Part shown: in pieces, positions 18,061-26,820 of the stretch | Position numbering within the stretch: the first letter of the stretch is position 1 | How the letters are laid out: each line of letters begins with the position of its first letter | From: Alphaproteobacteria bacterium | GTDB lineage: Bacteria > Pseudomonadota > Alphaproteobacteria > Rhodospirillales > Rhodospirillaceae | Reading direction: 5' to 3' | NCBI GenBank assembly: GCA_012103295.1 | Contig: WLXB01000002.1 | Coordinates: forward strand, 41,371 to 105,370 | DNA length: 64,000 bases | Notes under the pieces: generated by a model | What the model was told of the DNA's origin: nothing | What the model saw: the letters and a program-made list of their open reading frames with translations, nothing else | Database searches by the model: none | Program-made: the position numbers and the translations under genes

Positions 18061-18828
18061 ATGAGTGAGCATATTAAAAGCAGCCACGCCGGCGGTATCT
18101 TGACACTCACTATTTCTCGACCGGAGAAAAAGAACGCCTTAACCGTCGCCATGTATGCGGCGCTGGCCGATGCCATTTCTGACGCGGACAACAACAAAGA
18201 CGTGCGAGTGGTTTTGATCACCGGTAGTGAAGACAGCTTCACAGCCGGCAACGACCTAAAAGACTTTCTCGATAATCCGCCGGTTGACCCCTCGAGCCCC
18301 GTGTTCCGTTTTATGCATGCCATCGCTGGCGCAAAAAAGCCGGTCGTCGCGGCGGTGAATGGTCTCGCCATTGGTATCGGCACAACGATGCTGCTGCATT
18401 GTGATTTGGTCTATGCCGTCGATACGGCACGGTTCCAGCTGCCCTTCGTGAATCTTGGGTTGGTGCCCGAACTTGGGTCGAGTCTCGTTTTGCCGGCGAT
18501 CGCTGGACGCGCTCAAGCCGCCGAGCTGCTTATGTTCGGTGATCCGTTCAATGCGGCCAAAGCAAAAGAAATCGGCCTGATCAATACGGTTTGTTCTGCC
18601 GAAGATTTAATAAGCACCGCGCAGAGTGCGGCTGAAAAGCTGGCGGCCAAACCTCCCGTTGCCCTTCGGAAAACCAAAGCACTGCTTAATATGAATGTCG
18701 ACGACATTCGCGCCCGCATCGACCAGGAAGCTAAAGTGTTTGGCGAGCAATTGAACAGCGCCGAAGTCAAAGAAGCGATTGCTGCATTCTTTGAAAAGCG
18801 GGTCCCTGACTTTTCGAAGTTTGAGTAG
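18061..18828 (+). CDS. Crotonase-family protein, likely delta3-delta2-enoyl-CoA isomerase
   Basis: A 255-residue crotonase. The oxyanion-hole segments TAGNDLKDF and NGLAIGIGTTMLLHCD are recognisable. At the first hydratase glutamate position it has Gly/Thr (AIGIGTT in place of GGGCE), while the second acid is kept in LGLVPELGSSL. Having only this one glutamate is the usual state in enoyl-CoA isomerases, so double-bond isomerisation is more likely than hydration. This is inferred from residues, not from a tree. It starts just after argG with GAGGG upstream and is followed 7 bp later by an FkbM methyltransferase; a functional link to arginine synthesis is not evident. Confidence 0.78.
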   Translation: MSEHIKSSHAGGILTLTISRPEKKNALTVAMYAALADAISDADNNKDVRVVLITGSEDSFTAGNDLKDFLDNPPVDPSSPVFRFMHAIAGAKKPVVAAVNGLAIGIGTTMLLHCDLVYAVDTARFQLPFVNLGLVPELGSSLVLPAIAGRAQAAELLMFGDPFNAAKAKEIGLINTVCSAEDLISTAQSAAEKLAAKPPVALRKTKALLNMNVDDIRARIDQEAKVFGEQLNSAEVKEAIAAFFEKRVPDFSKFE

Positions 18829-18835
18829 TTGAGTC

Positions 18836-19696
18836 GTGGCTGGCGAAATTAACACCAACTTCAGTTTCTACGACATTGTTCCTGATTTAGCGCCTCTGAC
18901 GGTCGTCGATGTTGGCGCCTTACCGCTCGACGGCGTGCCAGAAATATATGCCCCACTTTTGGAACGTGGCAAAATCAGATTGATTGCCTTCGAAGCCAAC
19001 GAAGCCGGCTGTGAAAAATTGGCCGCTATTCTGGGACCAGACCATACTGTTTTGCCGTTTATTATCGGCGACGGCACGGAGCGGGACTTTCATCAGAACA
19101 CCAACGTGATGACAAGCTCCCTGTACCCGACAAATTTGGATTTTGTTTCTCGCTTTATCGGTCTACCCGAGTTCATGCAGCCTGACGAATCATACCGGGT
19201 CAAAACCCATAAGCTTGACGACGCGGTCAATCTAGACTCAATCGACTTGTTAAAAATGGATGTCCAAGGCGGTGAACTTCTCGTGCTCGATGGTGCGCCC
19301 CGACTTACCGCTTCCGCCCTTACCGTGCACACGGAAGTCGAGTTCGTGCCGCTTTATTCTGGGCAACCTCTATTTGCAGATATAGATACCAGATTGCGGT
19401 CGCTGGATTTTCAGTTCCACACCTTCAATGGAATTGCCAGCCGCGCATACCGGCCCCTCAAACGAGCGGGAAGTGAGTACGACGGCATCAATCAACTCCT
19501 ATGGTCAGATGCCGTATACGTCCCAGATTTGTCGACCTTAGAAAGTCACTCAAACGAACGATTGCTAAAGCTGGTCGCAATATTACACGATCTCTACGTC
19601 TCTATTGATTTAGCGCTTCACATTCTGACCTTCGTAAGCGAGAGAAGTGACAAATCGATATTTAACGCGTATTGCAAAAAACTCGGCCTGGCGTGA
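18836..19696 (+). CDS. FkbM family SAM-dependent methyltransferase
   Basis: A 286-residue FkbM-type methyltransferase from the GTG at 18836. The SAM-binding strand and loop is TVVDVGALPLDGVPE near residue 22. The later family motif IDLLKMDVQGGELLVLDGA near 140 is highly characteristic. FkbM enzymes methylate hydroxyls on sugars, polyketides or lipids. The C-terminal 60 residues are helical and extend past the core domain. The substrate cannot be inferred. The stop is about 100 bp from the convergent folD stop. Confidence 0.8.
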   Translation: MAGEINTNFSFYDIVPDLAPLTVVDVGALPLDGVPEIYAPLLERGKIRLIAFEANEAGCEKLAAILGPDHTVLPFIIGDGTERDFHQNTNVMTSSLYPTNLDFVSRFIGLPEFMQPDESYRVKTHKLDDAVNLDSIDLLKMDVQGGELLVLDGAPRLTASALTVHTEVEFVPLYSGQPLFADIDTRLRSLDFQFHTFNGIASRAYRPLKRAGSEYDGINQLLWSDAVYVPDLSTLESHSNERLLKLVAILHDLYVSIDLALHILTFVSERSDKSIFNAYCKKLGLA

Positions 19697-19796
19697 GAAA
19701 AGCAGTGGCAGCTCTCGATCAATGATTCGACCAAAAGAAGGCATCTGGCTTTTCGAAATTCGATTGAGCGAGTTAGTCGACGCCCAGGCCGCAGAG

Positions 19797-20696
19797 CTAG
19801 AAGCTGGTTGGCAACTCCACGTCATCTAACCCATTCTGCAGACGAACCGCACGCAACGCGTTGAACATAAGACAGGCAATCGTCATAGGGCCGACGCCGC
19901 CGGGCACCGGCGTGATTGCCGAGGCGACCGACGAGACCGCGTCAAAATCAACATCCCCGACCAGACGATCTTTATCTCCCTCGCCAGGCAAACGATTAAT
20001 GCCAACGTCGATAACGACTGCACCGGGCTTCACCCAATCTGCCTTGACCATTTCTGGCCGTCCGACGGCAGCCACCAGAATGTCAGCGCGACGACAGTGA
20101 CCAGCAAGGTCAGCGGTTCTGGAATGGGCCATCGTCACAGTGCAGTTTTCGGACAACAGCAACTGCGCCATTGGCTTGCCAAACAGCAATGAACGGCCGA
20201 TCACAACCGCGTCTTTGCCCGTCATGTCACCGATTTGGCGGCGAAGAAGAAGCTGACAGCCAAGCGGTGTGCACGACACCATACCCGTTTCGCCCGCCAT
20301 TAAGCGGCCAACATTCTCGGGGTGCAGACCGTCGACGTCTTTCAACGGATCGATTGCCAAAATCACCGGCTTATCATCGAGATGGGCGGGCAACGGCAAT
20401 TGCACCAGGATGCCGTGAACCTTCGGGTCATCATTGAGCTGTTGGACGAGTGCTAAGACGGTTTGCTGATCGACGTCTGCGGGCAAAGTGTGTTCAAAGG
20501 ACTCCATGCCAAGTTTGACCGCCGTCTTGCGCTTACTGCGAACATAGACCTGACTGGCTGGGTCTTCGCCGACCAAAACAACCGCAAGACCGGGCTTAAT
20601 GCCGTGATCGGATGTTAACTGTGCGATCTGTTCACCGATCCACACTCTTAACCCAGCCGCCGTGGCTTTACCGTCGATGAGGGTCGCGTCACTCAT
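19797..20696 (-). CDS. folD: Bifunctional methylenetetrahydrofolate dehydrogenase / methenyltetrahydrofolate cyclohydrolase
   Basis: 299 residues from the ATG at 20696, which has GGAGTG six bases upstream; the longer in-frame extension lacks homology. The catalytic lysine segment [14 protein letters not shown] is present near residue 52-65, with [39 protein letters not shown] and a C-terminal [11 protein letters not shown]. It interconverts 5,10-methylene-, methenyl- and formyl-tetrahydrofolate using NADP. Length and motifs are complete. yggT lies just upstream on the same strand. Confidence 0.97.
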   Translation of the reverse strand: MSDATLIDGKATAAGLRVWIGEQIAQLTSDHGIKPGLAVVLVGEDPASQVYVRSKRKTAVKLGMESFEHTLPADVDQQTVLALVQQLNDDPKVHGILVQLPLPAHLDDKPVILAIDPLKDVDGLHPENVGRLMAGETGMVSCTPLGCQLLLRRQIGDMTGKDAVVIGRSLLFGKPMAQLLLSENCTVTMAHSRTADLAGHCRRADILVAAVGRPEMVKADWVKPGAVVIDVGINRLPGEGDKDRLVGDVDFDAVSSVASAITPVPGGVGPMTIACLMFNALRAVRLQNGLDDVELPTSF

Positions 20697-20768
20697 ATAA
20701 CACTCCATTGGCCTGCGATCGCCGCGCACATATCGCGATCACAGCCGACATATATCACTGAGGTATCC

Positions 20769-21071
20769 CTATTGGGTGACCATCCACACGATCAAAATGC
20801 TGACATAGCTTTGCGCCAACCAAAGACCGAGCAGCAGAACGATCGGTGAAAGATCGAGACCACCCATAATCGGAATATAGCGGCGGATTTTTCTGAAAGC
20901 CGGCTCAGTCAGCTGATTGAGCGCTGACCCAATCATATAGACGATCCGGTTTTGGGTATTGATTACGCCAAAGTTTGTGAGCCAACTCATGATCACAGCG
21001 GCGATGACCACGTACCAATACATACCGAGAATAATTTGAAAGAGCTGAACGATAGGAACGAGAAGAGCCAC
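20769..21071 (-). CDS. YggT family integral membrane protein
   Basis: About 100 residues from a GTG at 21071 with GGAGGT just before it; the longer open frame upstream has no membrane character. Two hydrophobic spans are separated by a polar region containing the family motif NQLTEPAFRKIRRYIP and GLDLSPIVLLLGL. YggT proteins are small inner-membrane proteins linked in some bacteria to osmotic shock and in cyanobacteria and plastids to membrane or division functions; the role here is unknown. It is about 70 bp upstream of folD and may share its transcript. Confidence 0.85.
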   Translation of the reverse strand: MALLVPIVQLFQIILGMYWYVVIAAVIMSWLTNFGVINTQNRIVYMIGSALNQLTEPAFRKIRRYIPIMGGLDLSPIVLLLGLWLAQSYVSILIVWMVTQ

Positions 21072-21172
21072 CCATGTACCTCCGGGTTGCCGTGTTGGGA
21101 GACGATGTGAAACGCTAACGTACTGAGCACAGACCAACCAGACAAGGGCTGCGCAAGCAGGCTGAACCGCTT

Positions 21173-22804
21173 ATGCCATCAAACCAACGACTCTCACTCA
21201 TCTTCGCGCTCATGAGCCTTGGATTGTTTGGCTGCGATGACAGCCCGGAATTCTGGCACCCGGAAACAGTTGTATCCGGTCTTCCCGTTCACGGCGTTCA
21301 CGGCCTGTCCTTTGGGCCGGACGGTGGGCTCTATATCGGCAGTGTGATGGGGCAATCCATCGTGCGACTTGATCTCGAAACCGGCGCACTCGAGGAAATC
21401 ATTACCGCACCCTTGGGTGAAGCCGATGACATCGCCTTCGGCCCGGATGGGTCCATGGCCTGGACGGCTCTAAACCAAGGTGAGCTTCGGATACGCAACG
21501 CCGCCGGTGAAATCAGCACGGTGGCGAACAACTTGCCCTTCGTGAACCCCGTGACCTTCGGGCCAGATGGAACGCTCTATGGAGCAACCTTGTTCGGGCC
21601 AGACCGCTTATGGGCCTACGATCTGAAGGCGAATACATCGCGCGTTGTTGTCGAAAATATTGGCGGCCTCAACGCCTTTGAGTTTGGCAACGACGGCGCG
21701 CTGTACACACCCCTGCCGCAACGCCAAGCCGTTGGTAAAATAGACGTTGAGACGGGTGCTTTGACAATCATTGCCGAGGGTGTCGGCAATGTGGTCGCCG
21801 TGAAGTTTCATCCGGACGGGTTTTTGTACGGCGTGAGCTGGGACGATGGCCGCATTATTCGGGTTGATCCCAATTCGGGAGAGAGCAGCCAGGTGGCCGA
21901 GATTGAGCCACCCTTAGACAACTTGGCCATCGCACCAAACGGAATGATCTACGTCACCCGGTCGGCGGACAACGGCATTGTTGCCATCGACCCACAAGAT
22001 GGGACAAGCCGAACGGTGGTGCGCAGCGATCTTGCGGCACCAGGCGGGATGACGTGGGTCAACCGAAATGGAACGCAGCAACTTTTGATCACCGACATCT
22101 TCGGTTATCGCTTTTTTGACCCGGATACGGGCGCAACAGAAATTCTGCCCTTCGACTTGGAAGGGGGCGCATCCGCTGATGTAGACAACCGCGATGGGTT
22201 GATCGCGCTGACCTATGTGCGGAGAAACCGGGTTCTCCTCAAAGAGGCATCAAGTAATTCTATACGCACCAAGTGGGCCAATGTCTCTCAACCCTATGGC
22301 GTACTCATTGAGCCTACTGGCTCAGTCCTGGTCGCAAGTCACGATGCAGATACGTTGGTGCGATTATTCCCCGACGATCCCGACAAGCGCACGGTCATTG
22401 CATCAAGTCTGGCCGGACCAGTCGGCCTGGCATGGGCAACAGAGGGACAGTCGGTTTACGTCGCAGAGGTCGGATCAGGAACCACCGGTGGGCGGATCAG
22501 CGAGGTCAATCTGATGACCGGCGGACAAGAAACCGTGGCCGAGGGCCTCGACCAACCAGAGACCATCGCCCTCCTGCCCGATGGCCGGATCGTTGTGACC
22601 GAAGTCGGTGCCAATCAAGTCAGCGCCATACACCGCGACACGGGCGTCAAGACTGTTCTGGCTCAGAATCTCGCCATCGGTGGGTTGATCTCTCGGGCGC
22701 CGGATCCCATTGGCATGCCAACGGGCCTCGCCGTCGACCAGGACGGGGCCATCTTTGTCGTGACCGATGCCAACAACGGCCTTGTTCGCCTGATCCGTGA
22801 GTGA
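21173..22804 (+). CDS. Beta-propeller lipoprotein (SMP-30/NHL-type repeats)
   Basis: A 543-residue protein with an N-terminal lipoprotein signal ending in LGLFGC (cysteine at about 21). The remainder is built from many repeats of the form FGPDGxLYIGS, FGPDGTLYGA, FHPDGFLYGV, LPDGRIVVTEV and VDQDGAIFVVT, spaced about 40-45 residues, which predicts two stacked propellers or one large one. Such domains occur in lactonases, lyases and binding proteins; no catalytic site could be assigned. It is divergent from yggT/folD and is followed by the tRNA gene. Confidence 0.75.
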   Translation: MPSNQRLSLIFALMSLGLFGCDDSPEFWHPETVVSGLPVHGVHGLSFGPDGGLYIGSVMGQSIVRLDLETGALEEIITAPLGEADDIAFGPDGSMAWTALNQGELRIRNAAGEISTVANNLPFVNPVTFGPDGTLYGATLFGPDRLWAYDLKANTSRVVVENIGGLNAFEFGNDGALYTPLPQRQAVGKIDVETGALTIIAEGVGNVVAVKFHPDGFLYGVSWDDGRIIRVDPNSGESSQVAEIEPPLDNLAIAPNGMIYVTRSADNGIVAIDPQDGTSRTVVRSDLAAPGGMTWVNRNGTQQLLITDIFGYRFFDPDTGATEILPFDLEGGASADVDNRDGLIALTYVRRNRVLLKEASSNSIRTKWANVSQPYGVLIEPTGSVLVASHDADTLVRLFPDDPDKRTVIASSLAGPVGLAWATEGQSVYVAEVGSGTTGGRISEVNLMTGGQETVAEGLDQPETIALLPDGRIVVTEVGANQVSAIHRDTGVKTVLAQNLAIGGLISRAPDPIGMPTGLAVDQDGAIFVVTDANNGLVRLIRE

Positions 22805-22826
22805 GATTAAACGCGCGGCCAGGCGC

Positions 22827-22855
22827 TTGACTTAGACCGCCGCTCCGCACAGTAT
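22827..22855 (+). promoter_or_regulatory. Putative tRNA-Ala promoter
   Basis: A strong -35 TTGACT at 22827-22832 is followed after 17 bp by CAGTAT (22850-22855), 16 bp before the tRNA 5' end. The -10 match is weak, but the -35 and the position fit a tRNA promoter. An alternative -10, TATCCG at 22853, would need a 20-bp spacer. Confidence 0.4.
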
Positions 22856-22871
22856 CCGCGCCCTTCCCTGG

Positions 22872-22947
22872 GGGGCCGTAGCTCAGTTGGGAGAGCGCGA
22901 CGTTCGCAACGTCGAGGTCAGCGGTTCGATCCCGCTCGGCTCCACCA
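22872..22947 (+). tRNA. tRNA-Ala, anticodon CGC
   Basis: A 76-base cloverleaf. The acceptor arm GGGGCCG pairs with CGGCTCC and includes the G3:U70 wobble pair that identifies tRNA-Ala. The D arm is GCTC/GAGC. The anticodon stem CGACG/CGTCG encloses the loop TTCGCAA, giving anticodon CGC for GCG codons. The T arm is AGCGG/CCGCT with loop TTCGATC. The discriminator A and CCA end are genome-encoded at 22944-22947. There is no duplicate of the 3' end nearby, so no integrated element is indicated. Confidence 0.97.
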
Positions 22948-23002
22948 AATTCTCCAGAAAAAACAACGCGATCAAATTTTGCGGATCGAACACCTTCGCC
23001 GC

Positions 23003-23614
23003 CTACTTGCTCGTCATCTGTAATTTGGCGGCGGGCAAGAGAACCTTATCCCGCCTAAGCTGCCGCACCGTGCGTTGGGCGATGTCGACGGCCAGTGCTG
23101 CCCAGCCAGCGTTTTCTTCGCCGCGCACTGTGGTGTTTGCCGTCCATACGGTTGCGGTCCGTCCTTCTAATTCACTAACGTCCAACGTGAAGGCGGCGGT
23201 TGCTTCTGGCACTTCGTAGGAATACCCCCCGGTGGTGTATCCGGGGCGTTCCTTTATCTTGGTGACCGTCTTGCCCTTCTTTTCATATGTGATGACCTTT
23301 GTTTCACCTGGATGATAGACCAGCGGCACATCTACAATGACGTAGCGTTGTCGCACCAAGCGCATCGTTAGTAATGCCTCTGCCTTGCTTTCGGCTCCGA
23401 CGGTGTAAACACCTATAGCCGAAAGTTCGTCAGCCAGTTTCCGTTCTGACCAACTACGACCAGGGTCCTGCATATCCTCGACCGCGACGGCAACACGGGA
23501 CACAGATACGCCCGTGCTGTATCCGGGTGCTACTGCACTCCAAACGGCTGGGTCAGCGCATCCGGTTAACAGCATTAAGGTCCATGCGATCACCGTGCTT
23601 TGTAACGTCTGCAT
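23003..23614 (-). CDS. Hypothetical lipoprotein
   Basis: About 203 residues from the ATG at 23614, preceded by GGGAGGTGG. The signal peptide ends in the lipobox MLLTGC, so it should be lipid-anchored in the periplasm. The mature protein has alternating strands, with a charged hairpin around YEKKGKTVTKIKERPGYTTG and a C-terminal half predicted as alpha/beta (TATVWTANTTVRGEENAG; ALAVDIAQRTVRQLRRDKV). This resembles the DUF4136-like lipoproteins in layout, but I do not make that assignment. It stands alone between the tRNA and the divergent MFS gene. Confidence 0.6.
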   Translation of the reverse strand: MQTLQSTVIAWTLMLLTGCADPAVWSAVAPGYSTGVSVSRVAVAVEDMQDPGRSWSERKLADELSAIGVYTVGAESKAEALLTMRLVRQRYVIVDVPLVYHPGETKVITYEKKGKTVTKIKERPGYTTGGYSYEVPEATAAFTLDVSELEGRTATVWTANTTVRGEENAGWAALAVDIAQRTVRQLRRDKVLLPAAKLQMTSK

Positions 23615-23805
23615 TTCCACCTCCCATCCCGTTGAACCTGTGCCTCACCAAGTAATGCCTATGGGATAGGGAAATTGCGGCACCAATAAGACCGGCGTAC
23701 CTAAGCCGAAACACAAACTTGTGATGGCGCAAACCGTCCGCACCGGAGGCGTACGGTAAACGCTGCGTAGACGCCTTGGTCTTAGGCCTATAGAACCCAG
23801 CGGAC

Positions 23806-25056
23806 ATGAAGCATTCTCTGTTTGATTTTTCCGGCCTGCGTCAGGCTTTCGCCATCCGCAATTTCGCGCTCTATACCGCCGGCAACACGCTGTCGTTGGT
23901 AGGTATGTGGGTGCAGCGACTAGCGGTCGGCTGGTTGATGTGGGTGCTGACCGAGTCTGGAGCCTGGCTTGGTGCCATCGCGATCGCAGAATTTTTGCCG
24001 ATTATTATTCTTACTCCATTGGGCGGGGTCTTCGCCGACCGCTTTGACCGCCAGCGCATATCTATGATCGCCCAATCGTTTGCTTGTGGCCAAGCGATGG
24101 CCCTCTGGCTTTTCACCCTCACCGACACGATGTCGCCCGGACTTTTGGTTTTTCTGATGTTCTTTGGCGGTGTCACCAACGCCATGAACCAAGCAGCCCG
24201 CGTGACCTTGGTCGTCAATATGGTCCCCCGTGAGGTGATGGGAACGGCGATCGCGATCAATTCCATTATCTTCAATGTTGCCCGCATCATTGGCCCAGCT
24301 ATCGCTGGGGTGCTGATTGCAACAACGGATATTGCCTGGGCATTTTTGGTCAACGCCGTATCTTATGCCGCGTTGATTGTGGCACTGGCGATGATTCGCA
24401 TTCCCAGAGTCAAAGACAGCGTGCCGCCTACTGGTTCCTACTTCCGGGATTTGGTCGAAGGTGGGAAGTTCACGTTCACCCACTCCGGTGTGGCTGCCAT
24501 TATTGCGCTCACGGCGGTGAACTCCATATTCGCCCGTCCCCTCATTGATCTTCTTCCCGGGTTTGCCGGGGAGGTCTTCAAATCAGGCCCCGAGGGCCTG
24601 GCGATCTTGACCTCAGCAATGGGCGTCGGAGCCATATGCGCCTCCATTTGGATCGCCCAGCGTGGTCGGATCATCGGGCTGACCGGCATCGTTTTCTTTG
24701 GTGTGCTGATCAACGGCGCGGCAGTGTCTGTATTCGCGATGTCGACAAGTCTGTGGACCGGTGCGCTGCTCCTCGCTGTCTCAGGTTTTACCCAGGCGTG
24801 TACTGGAACCGGAACGCAAACGCTGATTCAATCCTCGGTCGCCGATCGATTGCGCGGACGGGTGATGAGTGTGTGGTTGGTCATTGGGCGCGGTGGCCCA
24901 GCTCTGGGTGCGATGGTGATGGGGACCATGGCCGAATTAGTTGGCTTCGGCCCACCGCTTCTGACCGGAGCGCTAGTCACATTTTTGGCAGCAGCCATTG
25001 TTTTGCCACGGCGGAAAAAGATCGCGGGAATTTTAGAGCGCCCGGTCGTTGATTGA
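23806..25056 (+). CDS. MFS transporter, MFS_3/EntS-like exporter
   Basis: A 416-residue membrane protein with about 12 predicted helices. The cytoplasmic loop after helix 2 contains GGVFADRFDRQRI, the MFS motif A in the form seen in the MFS_3 group. The second half has the equivalent region with SSVADRLRGRVMSVW, also typical of that group. Members include the enterobactin exporter EntS and macrolide efflux proteins, so drug or siderophore export is possible; the substrate is unknown. It is convergent with the TauD-like gene, leaving only 3 bp between stops. Confidence 0.85.
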   Translation: MKHSLFDFSGLRQAFAIRNFALYTAGNTLSLVGMWVQRLAVGWLMWVLTESGAWLGAIAIAEFLPIIILTPLGGVFADRFDRQRISMIAQSFACGQAMALWLFTLTDTMSPGLLVFLMFFGGVTNAMNQAARVTLVVNMVPREVMGTAIAINSIIFNVARIIGPAIAGVLIATTDIAWAFLVNAVSYAALIVALAMIRIPRVKDSVPPTGSYFRDLVEGGKFTFTHSGVAAIIALTAVNSIFARPLIDLLPGFAGEVFKSGPEGLAILTSAMGVGAICASIWIAQRGRIIGLTGIVFFGVLINGAAVSVFAMSTSLWTGALLLAVSGFTQACTGTGTQTLIQSSVADRLRGRVMSVWLVIGRGGPALGAMVMGTMAELVGFGPPLLTGALVTFLAAAIVLPRRKKIAGILERPVVD

Positions 25057-25059
25057 CCG

Positions 25060-25905
25060 CTATACCGGTACTGACCCCGCCACAGTGGTGCGGTGCATGT
25101 GGCGAATACTGTCCGCCGGGTAGGGCGTTGCGTGATGCATCAGGCAGCGGTTGTCCCAAAACACCAAATCCCGCACCTGCCATGTATGGCGATAGATCAC
25201 CGCCGGATCGGTGGCATAGCCGAACAGCGTATCGAGCAACGCCCGGCTTTCGTTCTCGACCACATCAATGAGGGACTCCGTAAACCCCGGATTGACGTAA
25301 AGCGCCTTGCGATTGGTTTCCGGATGCGTGCGGACGACGGGGTGTACAGCGCCGACCAGTTGTTTCTTTTGTTCTTCGGTCAGCGGTTTGCGGGTGCTGT
25401 CTTCAGAAGCTTGGATCTGAACATAATTAAATCGATGGCGCGCTTTCAATGAAGCAACACGATCTTTGAGGTCTGCCGGTATATTTTCATAAGCGCGGTA
25501 CTGGCTGGCGAACAACGTGTCACCACCTTCTGCGGGTACCTCCAGACCATAGAGCAAAGACCCCATAGGCGGCACCGCTTCGTAGCTAACATCGGTGTGC
25601 CAATATCGCCCGGCGTCTTCAATACCGAGGGGTTGGCCCGCGTCATCCTTCTTGTTGGAGACGGCTAAGAGTTCTGGGTAACCTGCCACTAAATACTGGG
25701 TCAGGATATGGCCGTTAATGTTGCCCCATCGCTTTGAGAACGCCACGTGCTGCTCTGGCGTCAAATGCTGATCACGAAACACCAGAACGGAGTGATCAGA
25801 AAAAGCCTCACGAATTGCAGCAAAGGTTGCGTCGTCAAAATCACTGCCGCAATCGAAGCCAACGACCTCGGCGCCACAAATATCTGAAAGAGCGTTTATG
25901 TGCAT
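25060..25905 (-). CDS. TauD/TfdA family Fe(II)/2-oxoglutarate-dependent dioxygenase
   Basis: A 281-residue dioxygenase. The iron ligands are visible: the HxD pair in YWHTDVSY (near residue 103) and the distal histidine in NRCLMHHATPY (near 260), followed by the 2-oxoglutarate-binding arginine in HMHRTTVAG. The fold and the length match taurine and 2,4-D dioxygenases. It hydroxylates a small acid, often releasing sulfite or an aldehyde; the substrate here is not known. It is the last gene of the ABC/TRAP run, so its substrate may be what that run imports. Confidence 0.88.
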   Translation of the reverse strand: MHINALSDICGAEVVGFDCGSDFDDATFAAIREAFSDHSVLVFRDQHLTPEQHVAFSKRWGNINGHILTQYLVAGYPELLAVSNKKDDAGQPLGIEDAGRYWHTDVSYEAVPPMGSLLYGLEVPAEGGDTLFASQYRAYENIPADLKDRVASLKARHRFNYVQIQASEDSTRKPLTEEQKKQLVGAVHPVVRTHPETNRKALYVNPGFTESLIDVVENESRALLDTLFGYATDPAVIYRHTWQVRDLVFWDNRCLMHHATPYPADSIRHMHRTTVAGSVPV

Positions 25906-25908
25906 GGT

Positions 25909-26820
25909 CTATCTTAAGCGCGGATTGAGGGCATCGCGCAACCAGTCTCCGAGGAGGTTGACAGACAAAGCAAGTAGTACGAGGGCCAGAGACGGAAACA
26001 AGGTGATCCACCACTCACCGGAAAACAGATAATCATTGCCTATACGAATCAAGGTGCCGAGGGACGGTGTGGTTGGTGGCATTCCGACACCAAGAAAGCT
26101 CAAAGTAGCTTCAGCAATCACCGCGAGCGCCAGGCCCAACGTTGCCAGAACCAGAACAGACGTCATTACGTTGGGCAGCACATGGCCGAAAACGATAGAT
26201 GAGTCAGACGCGCCAATCAGCTTCGCCTGAGCGACATAGCCCGACTGCTTTTGTACCAACGTTGCCGATCGCACGACCCGGGCGTACTGGGGCCAATCGG
26301 CGATGCCAATGGCAAAGATTAACATGTAGAGGGCAATCTCGTCGTGGATTTCTGGGCGCAACACCGCCCGCGAAAACCCATCAACCATCAAGGCAGTCAG
26401 CAACGCCGGAATGGTGAGCTGAACATCAGCCAAGCGCATGAGGACCGTCTCGACCCATCCACCGGCATAGCCCGCGATCAATCCGACAGTGACACCCAGG
26501 GTCGCGGCAAAGGCAACAGCAGCGAGACCAACGGTGAGGAATATGCGGCTGCCATAGAGGATAGCGGAAAGCATATCCCGGCCCTGATCATCGGTGCCGA
26601 GGAGGAAAGCGGGGTCACCACCCTCTATCCAAACCGGCGGCAAAAAGGAATTAATCAGCTCTAAATTTATCGGGTCAAAAGGGTCTTGCGCGGCAAGCAG
26701 CGGCGCAAACAGAGCCCCGAGCAAAAACACCGCCACCACAGTTGCAGCTATCATCGCGATGGGGCTCGAGCGAAAACTTATCCATAAGACGGCGCGGGGC
26801 GCGACGGTGATGTCACTCAT
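25909..26820 (-). CDS. ABC transporter permease, DppC/OppC type
   Basis: A 303-residue inner-membrane permease. It has a long first hydrophobic segment after the leader, a conserved extracytoplasmic FLLGTDDQGRDMLSAILYGSR, and the EAA-like loop around KLIGASDSSIVFGHVLPNVM that contacts an ATPase. Family members import peptides, nickel or glycosides. It overlaps the preceding dppB-like gene by ATGA and is followed by the dioxygenase after 3 bp. No ATP-binding subunit is encoded in this window. Confidence 0.9.
   Translation of the reverse strand: MSDITVAPRAVLWISFRSSPIAMIAATVVAVFLLGALFAPLLAAQDPFDPINLELINSFLPPVWIEGGDPAFLLGTDDQGRDMLSAILYGSRIFLTVGLAAVAFAATLGVTVGLIAGYAGGWVETVLMRLADVQLTIPALLTALMVDGFSRAVLRPEIHDEIALYMLIFAIGIADWPQYARVVRSATLVQKQSGYVAQAKLIGASDSSIVFGHVLPNVMTSVLVLATLGLALAVIAEATLSFLGVGMPPTTPSLGTLIRIGNDYLFSGEWWITLFPSLALVLLALSVNLLGDWLRDALNPRLR

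Noticed and set aside
19722..19829. 35-codon open frame between the FkbM and folD genes
   Set aside because: Overlaps the end of folD, no ribosome site and no recognisable domain.
22872..22947. tRNA-Ala as attachment site of an integrated element
   Set aside because: No integrase, no direct repeat of the tRNA 3' end and no mobility genes in the neighbourhood.
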